Below are positions 56,679 to 64,000 of a DNA stretch of 64,000 bases, one piece after another (the stretch's first letter is position 1; each line of letters opens with the position of its first letter). Both the position numbers and the translations under genes were made by a program. This DNA comes from Phytomonas francai (lineage: Eukaryota > Euglenozoa > Kinetoplastea > Trypanosomatida > Trypanosomatidae): NCBI GenBank assembly GCA_001766655.1, contig MJCC01000013.1:465642-529641 (forward strand). Direction: 5' to 3'. Below the pieces are notes generated by a model, which did no database searches, was not told the origin of the DNA, and saw nothing but the letters and a program-made list of their open reading frames with translations.

Positions 56679-58430
56679 TTAGGTATACTCCAATCGCACG
56701 CCGGTCGACGGCTCCTCCACACTCACTTCATTCTTTGCGAGGGGCTGCTGTGGTTGGAGCGAGTGGCGTACCATGGCGAGCGGGGCGGCCTCCTCCCAGA
56801 AGGAAAGCATCCGTCTTTCGATCATCTCCACGCGCGCGTCGACCAGGCGCTTGATTCGCGCGAGACAGCCCTCCTCGACGCCCTCGAGTCTGCCGATCGA
56901 CTTCGCCAGGCGCTCGCGGAGGCGGTCGAGCTCGTTCTTGAGCGCGCCGCCGAGGCTCTGCAGGTCCTCGAGCTCCCTGTTCAGGCCCTGCACGCAGCCC
57001 GCGGCGGACTCCTTCAGGGCGGCCTCGCCCCGCCGGACCGCCGCCATCGCCTCGCGAAAGGCGGTCTCGAAGTCGTCGCGCTCGCGGGCGTTGACCCGCT
57101 GGAGGGTCTCGACCCGCGCCCGGAGGGCCGCCGTGGCCTTCTCGAGGTGGCCGAGGCGGCGGGCGCGCTGGCGGGCGGCCCGGATGGCGGCCGCGCCGTG
57201 CACCGCCGCGAGGGCCTTCCCCTCCGCCCGATTCTCCTTGTCCTCCTCGCGATTCTCCCTGTCCTCCTCGCGATTCTCCCTGTCCTCCTCGCGATTCTCC
57301 CTGTCCTCTGGCCGATTCTCGATCTTTCGTGTTTTCGTGCGTGCGCGGGTCGGGGCCTCGCGCCTTCGCGCGGCGATCCACTCGTGGACGGGGCTCGCGC
57401 GGAGCCGGGCGAGCGCCGCGCGCGTGAGGACGAGGGCGAGGGTGTCGCGCCCCTCGTCGGGGTCGAGCCACGGCGGGACGGCGGCGCCGACGCGGAGGGC
57501 GAGCCGCCCCCCCCCCGACAGCCGCGCGGAGCGGACGGCCTCGTAGGGCAGCGTCAGGCCGCCCAGCCCCGGCGCCACGAGGAGGCGCGGCGAAAAGTAG
57601 ACGGTCGCGGGCCCGCCGAGCGCGGCCCCGCCGGCCTCCACGCGCACCGCCGCCAGCGCCAGCACCCGCGCGCCGTCGAAGGCCGCCGCGTAGCCGTCGA
57701 GCAGCCGCCCGAGGCCGGCGAGAAGCGTCGCGTCGTTGCGCAGCCCGGCGATGCCGCGGCGGAGGTACGCGCGGGCGGCCCCGCCGGCCCCCGAGAGCCC
57801 GCCGGGCGCGTGCACGTGCAGCCGAAAAAGCACCTCGGCGCACTGCATGCGGAAGAAGACATCGCTGGAGCCCTCCAGCCCCGCCGCGACCGCCTCGCTG
57901 GCCGCCCAAAAGCGCCGTTTGTTCGCGAGGGAGCCCCGCAAAAGGGCAATGACGGCGCTCGCGCAGCACCGGGCGACCCGGTAGTCGTCGGCGTGCTGCT
58001 CGGAATCGGTCATGAAGCCGAGGAGGCTCGGCCCCAGACGCCCCCCCAGCGCGGCCCGCAGCGCGGCGTCGCCGCACAAAACCTGCAGGACCTCGAAAAG
58101 GGTCGCAATGTCAAATCCCAGACGCAGCCCCGCACGCTCGCGGGAAAGCAGCGGGGGAAATAAATCCGCGAAGAGCTCCACGCAGGGGCCCTCGGCCCTG
58201 TCCTCCAGCATCGCCGCGCAGAGCGCATCGGGCGAGAGAAAGCCAACCTGCGCGAGAAGGGAGAGAAATACCTCCAGCGGAATCGGTAATTCCTGGCGGA
58301 CGCAGTACAAAGACTTCCGGAGAACAACAGGCAGGTGGCCAATGACCTCGACGACGGTTTCATTCGAAACCTCAATGGATTCATTGACGTCGGTAATTGG
58401 TTGCATCAGAAGTCGCTCAATTTCAGACAT
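56679..58430 (-). CDS. SYCP2-like protein, candidate kinetochore protein KKT17/KKT18
   Basis: 583 aa from an ATG at 58430. Residues 1-260 are helical repeats of ARM type (VVEVIGHLPVVLRKSLYCVRQ, then alternating helices). Residues about 270-350 look like a PH-type sheet (YFSPRLLVAPGLGGLTLPYEAVRSARL). A charged linker with four RENREED-type units (about 372-405) leads into a coiled coil to about residue 545. This ARM, PH-like, coiled-coil order is that of SYCP2 and of the kinetoplastid kinetochore proteins KKT17 and KKT18, which are reported to be SYCP2-related. As I recall, both KKT genes sit on T. brucei chromosome 9 near the REL1/ACS cluster, which supports the call. The exact orthologue is not decided. 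The gene body is exceptionally GC-rich. Confidence 0.5.
   Translation of the reverse strand: MSEIERLLMQPITDVNESIEVSNETVVEVIGHLPVVLRKSLYCVRQELPIPLEVFLSLLAQVGFLSPDALCAAMLEDRAEGPCVELFADLFPPLLSRERAGLRLGFDIATLFEVLQVLCGDAALRAALGGRLGPSLLGFMTDSEQHADDYRVARCCASAVIALLRGSLANKRRFWAASEAVAAGLEGSSDVFFRMQCAEVLFRLHVHAPGGLSGAGGAARAYLRRGIAGLRNDATLLAGLGRLLDGYAAAFDGARVLALAAVRVEAGGAALGGPATVYFSPRLLVAPGLGGLTLPYEAVRSARLSGGGRLALRVGAAVPPWLDPDEGRDTLALVLTRAALARLRASPVHEWIAARRREAPTRARTKTRKIENRPEDRENREEDRENREEDRENREEDKENRAEGKALAAVHGAAAIRAARQRARRLGHLEKATAALRARVETLQRVNARERDDFETAFREAMAAVRRGEAALKESAAGCVQGLNRELEDLQSLGGALKNELDRLRERLAKSIGRLEGVEEGCLARIKRLVDARVEMIERRMLSFWEEAAPLAMVRHSLQPQQPLAKNEVSVEEPSTGVRLEYT
57230..57320. repeat. 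21-bp tandem repeat, about four units, in coding sequence
   Basis: The unit gattctccctgtcctcctcgc repeats with small changes and encodes RENREED-type units in the linker of the SYCP2-like protein. Confidence 0.9.
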
Positions 58431-58619
58431 TTTCTGCTAATATGCATATAGGTATCTCTATATCCTCAGAGCCCTTTTGAAAAACTTCCCAGGGACACCA
58501 AGTTGACCGATTCTTTTCAGGCTGATGGGAGTGGAGGAATAAAAAAAAGACTCAAACAAACAAACAACAACAACAACAACAAAACCGAAGCATAGATTCA
58601 CATACAATCTTGACGTTTC

Positions 58620-58643
58620 TTTGTGTGTGTGTGTGTGTGTGTA
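58620..58643. repeat. GT microsatellite
   Basis: About ten GT units in the short spacer left of the membrane-protein gene. On the transcribed strand this reads CA. Confidence 0.85.
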
Positions 58644-58723
58644 CATTTTGTTCGGTATTAACGTTAAGGTTGGTATTTGTTTCCTTTTTTTTTTTTAGGT
58701 TGCAAAGCCTCTGCGCAATATTC

Positions 58724-59503
58724 TTAAGAGCGTGCTATAGTTTCCTGCGATGAGGCGTTACACTGAAGGTTAAGGTTTACAGAGAACAGTGTATTCAAAG
58801 AGGAAATTGTAAACAAATAGAAAACAAAGGTAGTGACCAAAGACGGAACGAAGTCAAGGCATATATACACTAATAACGTTGAAACAAACCCTCGGCCTCC
58901 TTGAAGAATATAGAGTGCGTAGAGGTTGTTGAAATTGACCATGAAACAGAACAAGGAGGGCATAATATGCACACCTAGAGGTGAACAAGGATCCAAAACG
59001 AACGCGTGAAGTAAGGCGTTAGCGATAGATAAAATCAGTATTTTTGCGTAGTTCAGCCGACCGAACGCGGATCTTTCGTAAAATTTTCTATATAGATTCA
59101 GAGAAAAGGTAGCTAATCGAAGGCACCTTTCCACGTGGGGCTGTTTGTTCATCCTTGGACTACACTCCTTGTGATTTCCAGCTAAACTAGGCAACTTAGT
59201 ACTACTGCTAATAGGAGCTGAAGAATCTTGAAGGTTCACGGTATTACCGCTCGCACTTGTTTCTAAAGATTCCGTATAATCTTCCTGGTTAGGTACCTTA
59301 TTGTTCTCAGTCGGTAAAGATGGCCGTGCATCCCGTTCCGTAGTTGCAGTTCTTAATTGTCTAAGGTCGGGAAATTTTTCTTCGAGGGCTTCCAATTCGG
59401 TTAATATCAAAGGATCCACCCTTTCTGAAGGATTCGAATTTTTTTCACGAGTAAGGACCTTATAACGTCGCTTGGCCGATAGAAAGGCATGATCCAATTT
59501 CAT
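58724..59503 (-). CDS. Hypothetical membrane protein
   Basis: 259 aa from the first ATG at 59503 (MKLDHAFLSAKRRYKV); the frame upstream of it has no ATG. The N-terminal 140 residues are hydrophilic and partly Ser/Thr-rich. The C-terminal half has about three hydrophobic segments (AKILILSIANALLHAFVL, SLFCFMVNFNNLYALYIL and a longer one around FVPSLVTTFVFYLF), so it is a polytopic membrane protein with the N-terminus probably cytosolic. It is unrelated to any family I can name. The AT-rich codon use differs from the GC-rich neighbour at 56679. Confidence 0.6.
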   Translation of the reverse strand: MKLDHAFLSAKRRYKVLTREKNSNPSERVDPLILTELEALEEKFPDLRQLRTATTERDARPSLPTENNKVPNQEDYTESLETSASGNTVNLQDSSAPISSSTKLPSLAGNHKECSPRMNKQPHVERCLRLATFSLNLYRKFYERSAFGRLNYAKILILSIANALLHAFVLDPCSPLGVHIMPSLFCFMVNFNNLYALYILQGGRGFVSTLLVYICLDFVPSLVTTFVFYLFTISSLNTLFSVNLNLQCNASSQETIARS

Positions 59504-60112
59504 TGAATCGAATGGTTTCACCTCTCTTTTGACGATATACACTAATATGTATGACTATGAAATGTAAAAATAAAGAGGTATCGTTTTTTTTTTTTTTTAC
59601 ACAGGACAGGGCGCATTGACCTATTACATATCTAGGCAAACACAAAACTAGATGCCCCTTTCAGCCAAGTACAGTTATCACAAGGAAATATTTTTCAAAA
59701 ATGGCGTTGAGGATTTATTTTATCAATAGTTACGGCTATACAGCTAAGGTAGCTCTACTGAATTTTTGTCATGAAGGAATACCAATCAGTTCTCGATATT
59801 TTGTGTTGGCCAACCAGCTGATTTAAAGTCGTGATTTTTTGATCTTTTTTCCTCTATCCTTAAAGCACACCCAAAAATTCCTTCTCTGGACACTTTGTCA
59901 GTCCCACCTCGCAATGCTAAAACAAGTCAGCGAAAAAGCATGATATATCAGCCTTTTGCGAATATGACAAAGCTAGGAATATTAAAAAACTTATAATAGT
60001 TATAGAACCGGTTGCAAATGTAAAAAAATATATCTCCTTGCAATACTCACAAATAGAGCTTTAGCCAATAACCAATAGTAAAAAAGAAACATGCTCCCTT
60101 CGACGTTAGTAA
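59504..60112. other. Intergenic region
   Basis: AT-rich, with a T run at about 59585-59600 (plus strand). No supported gene. Confidence 0.5.
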
Positions 60113-60412
60113 TTAGCTAATTAATTGCTTTTTTGGTTTCGTGGTCATCTTGTTATAGGCAAGTCGAAATAAGGTAGCGGCTTGAACCGAGCTGTTTGTG
60201 GCATGGCAGAAAAAAAGAGGGTAGTTTGCCGGTGAAATCGCGATGGACCAACGCACGAACAAGGCACTGTATATGCAAAGCACAGATGTCATTTTCGCAT
60301 CAATATCATTTACTGGGCGTGAGGAAAAATTCATAATACCGGCAATCGGAATAAGCCAGTTTGCTGCTGCACCTGTATACCCAACGTAGCGCACAACTCT
60401 TTGTGAGACCAT
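60113..60412 (-). CDS. MPC1: Mitochondrial pyruvate carrier subunit 1
   Basis: 99 aa from an ATG at 60412, the usual MPC1 size. The conserved core is easy to see: GAAANWLIPIAGIMNFSSRP, then KMTSVLCIYSALFVRWSIAI, SPANYPLFFCHATNSSVQAATLFRLAY. The CHATN motif and the Arg-Trp after the second helix are typical of MPC1 rather than MPC2. With MPC2 it forms a heterodimer in the inner mitochondrial membrane that imports pyruvate. MPC2 is not in this window. The final residues TTKPKKQ form a short basic tail. Confidence 0.9.
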   Translation of the reverse strand: MVSQRVVRYVGYTGAAANWLIPIAGIMNFSSRPVNDIDAKMTSVLCIYSALFVRWSIAISPANYPLFFCHATNSSVQAATLFRLAYNKMTTKPKKQLIS

Positions 60413-60603
60413 TTTTTGGGAATTTATTATGATTTCGTATTTTTATTTAATCTTATTATATTTTTTTCTGTGCAAAAACAGGAGTATGACAGTTAGGAAG
60501 ACTAATATAAAAAAAATAGTGAGCACTTCATATATTGTATACACATATAGGATACGTATTTTTAAGGTCCTTTGCTAAATTTGTATTTTTTGAATTTTCG
60601 TTA

Positions 60604-61236
60604 TTATTTTTTTTTCTCAGTTTGAGGAATCTGCTGGATTAATTCTTCAATTAAATCGTCAATATCCTTCGTAAGAGCTGGAGGGTAAAAAAAACCGCTG
60701 GAGCTAAAATATTTGCCATAGAATACATTTTTCTCAACCTGAACTAATAGTTTAGGAGAGCGGAAAAGACGCGTCGACTCGATAATTTCTGCAATAAATT
60801 TAACTTGAGGAGAAAATGGATAAACGAGCAAATGCATTCGGAGGTTCTGATGATTCAATGCGGCAAATTTTTTATTAGGCTTATTTTCAACCTCACCTGA
60901 GCCTGTAAAAAATACACAATTAGATTCCTGTACATATTCATTCACTAGCATCGCGATTAGTGCACTGAAAAATCCTCCAAAGGATATAAAGGATAAAAGC
61001 CATTTTTCAAAAATTATTTCCTTTTTGAAGAATATAAAGATTCCAATCGAGGAAATGCAGAATCGGAAAATGTTACTCCAATGAATCACTGATGATTTTT
61101 CCTTGATACCTTCAAATTCAAGATATTCTTGTGCATTTGCTGTTAGCGCTCTGCGCACGCTAGTAAGATCATTGATCTCATAGTGACGTACTTGTTTGCT
61201 TTGAAGCTCATACCCAAATGTAGTCTCCTCAGACAT
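60604..61236 (-). CDS. Signal peptidase complex subunit 2 (SPC25-like)
   Basis: 210 aa from an ATG at 61236. After a 55-residue cytosolic N-terminus there are two closely spaced hydrophobic segments (FRFCISSIGIFIFF and WLLSFISFGGFFSALIAML), then a larger hydrophilic C-terminal domain with alternating strands (LRMHLLVYPFSPQVKF, FFYPPALTKDIDDLIEELI). This hairpin-plus-domain layout and length match SPC25/SPCS2, an accessory subunit of the ER signal peptidase. Primary sequence similarity is weak by eye, so another ER membrane protein is possible. Confidence 0.55.
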   Translation of the reverse strand: MSEETTFGYELQSKQVRHYEINDLTSVRRALTANAQEYLEFEGIKEKSSVIHWSNIFRFCISSIGIFIFFKKEIIFEKWLLSFISFGGFFSALIAMLVNEYVQESNCVFFTGSGEVENKPNKKFAALNHQNLRMHLLVYPFSPQVKFIAEIIESTRLFRSPKLLVQVEKNVFYGKYFSSSGFFYPPALTKDIDDLIEELIQQIPQTEKKK

Positions 61237-61459
61237 TGTATTGTAGTCTAAAAAAAAAACTATTCTATCGAATTGAACAAAGAAAAGTGGGAAAAAGTGC
61301 TCACATTTTCATATAGATTGAATTTCCTTTTATTGTGATTTGGGAAAGGGTAGATTCATTGGATACTTCATAACATATAAATATATTAATTTCTAACCAT
61401 GCGTTGCGCAGAAAGGAATTAGGCCAACGATACAAGTAAAAGAATAAGATCTATTAACT

Positions 61460-62509
61460 TCATTTAATATCACCTTCAATCTTTCGGATATAGACAGATG
61501 TTGGCTGGTTCTTATATCCTGCCCTTCCCATTGCCCAATCATAGCTATGAGCATACGCAATGAGTGATCCGTCAGGGCTTATGTCACCTGCGGAAATTGA
61601 CACCGGGTCGTTGTCAATTTTGAGTTCAGGTTGCATACTCCTCAGCAGTTTTTTTGTATTTCGGTTTACGGCGGTCAATACACCGTCACCACCGCCGGAT
61701 ATAACTAATGGAGCTGAAGGATGATGAACACAAAAATTTGTTTGGTACATTACGTACTGGGTTACGTCGGAACCCTGTATGTGCGCTTTAAATGTGCAAC
61801 CAGGCTTTTTGTCCATTCGCAAAAAAGATAACCGACCTTCAGAAGTGCCCATTGCTACTCCCTCAAAATCCGAAGAACAGGAAATGCATCGAATGTTAAA
61901 TTTTACCACATCTGGAGGCTTTAGTGTGTCCTCTTTGCGCATAGAATCGGTATGGAAAATATAAACCAATCGTCCAGTAGCTACGGCCATCATTGGCTTT
62001 GACCGTTGTACATCCAAGGCAAAGATCGGCTCACCCAAATTTTCCTCCATAATAAAGTTCGGTTGGCGAAGATCCCAGCAACGCAGTTTACCATCCCAAC
62101 TACCAGTTATTAGAAGGTCGTTAACTTGCGGGTGATTAATGTACGCTAGACAACTTATAGGCAAGTCATGAGAAGCAACAGTTGATTTTTGGTTTGTTGA
62201 TAAATTCCACATTACTGCTGTCTTGCTACAGCCACCAAAAAATGCTTTTCCATCGTGTGAAAAGCTAAGATCAAGGATAGGAGCGTCGTGTGTGGTTGTA
62301 AATGAAGGAACCGCCTGTATTTCATTTTGGTTTGTTTGCACCTGCCAAACTGAGCAGCTGCAATCCCATGATGTTACTCCAAGAAGGAATGCTGGAAAGC
62401 CAACCGGAGAGAATCGAACTCTACTAACACAATCGGTAGTGGTTTGACTAAGCTGATGGCTGACAGTCCCAAATGAGAATGGCTTACCCGCACCAGAAAA
62501 GGAATACAT
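61460..62509 (-). CDS. RAE1: RAE1/GLE2-like mRNA export WD40 protein
   Basis: 349 aa from an ATG at 62509. The seven-bladed propeller has the RAE1 hallmarks: an opening blade DCVSRVRFSP ... LLGVTSWDCSCSVWQV, then HDAPILDLSFSHDGKAFFGGCSKTAVMW, LITGSWDGKLRCWDLRQP, and a late blade with FCVHHPSAPLVISGGGDGVL. The tail DGSLIAYAHSYDWAMG is the characteristic RAE1 C-terminal motif. RAE1 docks at the nuclear pore through a Nup98 GLEBS segment and takes part in mRNP export. It is the first well-supported gene of the minus unit. Codon use is AT-rich compared with genes further left. Confidence 0.93.
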   Translation of the reverse strand: MYSFSGAGKPFSFGTVSHQLSQTTTDCVSRVRFSPVGFPAFLLGVTSWDCSCSVWQVQTNQNEIQAVPSFTTTHDAPILDLSFSHDGKAFFGGCSKTAVMWNLSTNQKSTVASHDLPISCLAYINHPQVNDLLITGSWDGKLRCWDLRQPNFIMEENLGEPIFALDVQRSKPMMAVATGRLVYIFHTDSMRKEDTLKPPDVVKFNIRCISCSSDFEGVAMGTSEGRLSFLRMDKKPGCTFKAHIQGSDVTQYVMYQTNFCVHHPSAPLVISGGGDGVLTAVNRNTKKLLRSMQPELKIDNDPVSISAGDISPDGSLIAYAHSYDWAMGRAGYKNQPTSVYIRKIEGDIK

Positions 62510-63813
62510 AATAAATTATGTAATTTTTATTTAAGAGTTTCGTAAAATCTATTCGATCAAATTAATCTATCAAACCTTAAAAAAAGAAACGCAGAAAACT
62601 ACAACAATCATGAAGCTTTAGTTCGTAGTGGGACATATCTGCATCGAAGCAAAATTTATTTCTTGTTTTTATCAGATAAAATTCGTGCAAAAAAGTGACA
62701 ATCTCCAGTCATCCGTTTTATGTGAGCAAAAGTAAACCGAGGATGTGGTTGTGTTAAATCTCGAATCGCACAAACGGTACACCAATGAACCAGCGCTCTA
62801 CCACAAAGATAGGTGGTGTTAGTGCAGGGAGCCCCCTTTACGCGACGCCTCCCTCTTCGCGTCGCCTCCCTTACGATGACACCACGCATGCCCATCATGG
62901 AACCCTTTTTCCCCTTCTGTAAAAAAGAAGTCGCACATATAAATAAATAAATAAATAAATATGAATGAAACCTTTAAACGTATATTATATGAGATTTTTT
63001 AGAGATGTTCGCCGGGATTATCGATTAAAAGGGCTGGTGGGGGAATATTGAATTTCATTTGAGTTTGAGTGATGGCGCCGCCAGGTGCTCTGCACCCTAA
63101 AAACCAACAATGGGATCATTGAGCGGCGGGGACTTTTTTTACTGTTTAATTAAAGTGGAGTTCTCTTATTTTCTGACATTTGCGCATATTTGGATAGTTT
63201 TCGGCTTTCCACTAATCAGCGCGGCGCTGGTCGATAATTTCCGAATCATGGTTTCTAGTGCAGAATGGTTCATTTGCATCCCCCGTCCTTTATTGGAGGT
63301 GTGTCTTTTTATACATCAAAGATATTGTGCCCATATCAAATGTTTAGGGCCGTGTAGATGCATTTTTTTCCAAAATAGGTAAAATGGCGGCGCGCATTGC
63401 ATCCCCCCCCCCCCCAAAAAAAAAATTGGTTGTTAGTTGACGTTCTGTCGAATTAGTGATTTATTGTGTTGTTTCTTGACTATTTTCTAAGAATAAATTT
63501 TGAGAGGTATCCTTATCCATTTCATTTTCCGCCCAAGAATGATTTTCAGTCCTTTTCTGGGATAACAGCAATTATTGTTCCATACATCTTAAAGAAGTAT
63601 ACATTGCTACATTGTATTAAAATTGCCAAGTTTTTTTTTTTAGATATGCTTATTCCTTTTATACGTATTCATTTCTTACCTATGTATGTGTATAACAATT
63701 AATAATACCGTATTTAGCTATTCTAAATGGTAAACTATATCATCATTTTTAACCTCCTTCATATTATTCGCTTTTACAATTTGTTTATTTCAATTATTGA
63801 ATCATATAGGACG
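62510..63813. promoter_or_regulatory. Divergent strand-switch region, probable Pol II transcription start region
   Basis: To its left all genes are on the minus strand. To its right an exopolyphosphatase gene is on the plus strand. In trypanosomatids such divergent switches are where both polycistronic units start, with no TATA-type promoter. The sequence is AT-rich and holds an AAAT repeat (about 62938-62962), a C run then an A run (about 63403-63425), and a doubtful small minus-strand ORF (62656-62898). Confidence 0.75.
62656..62898 (-). CDS. Doubtful small ORF in the strand-switch region
   Basis: 80 codons from an ATG at 62898 (MMGMRG). The peptide is basic and contains several Cys (APCTNTTYLC, HWCTVC). 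It is more GC-rich than its surroundings. The part encoding CGRALV comes from DNA that looks like the D-arm of a tRNA, so the frame may be accidental. If real it would be the first gene of the minus unit. No family is recognised. Confidence 0.2.
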   Translation of the reverse strand: MMGMRGVIVREATRRGRRRVKGAPCTNTTYLCGRALVHWCTVCAIRDLTQPHPRFTFAHIKRMTGDCHFFARILSDKNKK

Positions 63814-64000
63814 ATGTCATCAGTTATTAATGCGTATCTTCGCAAAAGCCTACAAAAGGTGGCTTCCAAATGTAGGGGATTAACAGTCGTCATGGGAAAC
63901 GAAGCTGGCGATCTTGACAGTGTTGTGGGCTCTATTTTTCTTGCAATGCTCCTGAATTCTTGGAGTGAGTACAAAATCGCTCCTGTTGTTCCAGCCATAA
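63814..64000 (+). CDS. PPX1: Exopolyphosphatase, DHH family (5' part only)
   Basis: The first 62 codons of a gene that continues past the right edge, starting at the ATG at 63814. The segment VVMGNEAGDLDSVVGSIFLAML contains the N-terminal metal-binding motif of DHH-family exopolyphosphatases (GNEAxDLDS). PPX1-type enzymes release phosphate from the ends of polyphosphate; the Leishmania homologue has been placed in acidocalcisomes and cytosol. A pyrimidine-containing tract (about 63748-63800) followed by AG at 63808-63809 fits trans-splicing four bases before the ATG. It is the only plus-strand gene seen and marks the start of the right-hand transcription unit. Confidence 0.9.
   Translation, partial: MSSVINAYLRKSLQKVASKCRGLTVVMGNEAGDLDSVVGSIFLAMLLNSWSEYKIAPVVPAI

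Noticed and set aside
56754..58163. 469-codon plus-strand frame opposite the SYCP2-like gene
   Set aside because: A GC-driven shadow ORF. The minus-strand frame has domain structure and fits the directional gene row.
1..64000. CRISPR arrays, integrases, plasmid or phage features
   Set aside because: None seen. The gene content is eukaryotic, and the repeats present are microsatellites or in-gene repeats.
1..64000. General reassignment of TGA to an amino acid
   Set aside because: Only one suspicious in-frame TGA was found (9350-9352). All other large frames are free of internal stops, and several use TGA or TAA as normal ends.

Overview
The window looks like nuclear DNA of a trypanosomatid (Kinetoplastea). 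It carries an RNA-editing ligase 1 gene, a tandem array of fatty acyl-CoA synthetase genes, intronless genes packed in one direction, and pyrimidine-rich tracts followed by AG upstream of many start codons, as expected for spliced-leader trans-splicing. From memory, the gene content (REL1, acyl-CoA synthetase array with threonine aldolase, ribosomal S7, exopolyphosphatase) matches Leishmania chromosome 1 and the corresponding part of T. brucei chromosome 9. The genus cannot be fixed from the sequence. One assembly gap (Ns 51194-51618) interrupts a gene.

Layout: every gene from position 1 to about 62.5 kb is on the minus strand, so this is one polycistronic unit transcribed right to left. At the right edge a plus-strand exopolyphosphatase gene starts at 63814, so 62510-63813 is a divergent strand-switch region and probably a transcription start region. 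Reading in the direction of transcription, the minus unit holds: a doubtful small ORF; a RAE1/GLE2 mRNA-export protein; a signal-peptidase subunit 2 candidate; mitochondrial pyruvate carrier MPC1; a membrane protein; a SYCP2/KKT17-18-like protein; a one-TM protein; TMEM208/SND2; dymeclin; a coiled-coil protein cut by the gap; an unknown protein; two identical ribosomal protein S7 genes; a BRAP2-type ubiquitin ligase; an unknown basic protein; nicotinamidase; a very long CE1-type mRNA (re)capping enzyme; three apparently intact acyl-CoA synthetases with a threonine aldolase between them; a fourth, degenerate synthetase; two unknown proteins, one with zinc knuckles; PRP3; sideroflexin; a WDR20-like protein with a damaged 5' end; REL1; and a TBCK-like pseudokinase/Rab-GAP running off the left edge.

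The genes do not form a functional operon. They share only transcription, as is usual in trypanosomatids. Points that stand out are the degenerate synthetase, a 345-bp tract of exact nucleotide identity between two otherwise divergent synthetases, S7 copies identical only over the reading frame, the divergent active-site motifs of the capping-enzyme homologue, and very GC-rich blocks inside otherwise ordinary genes in AT-rich surroundings.
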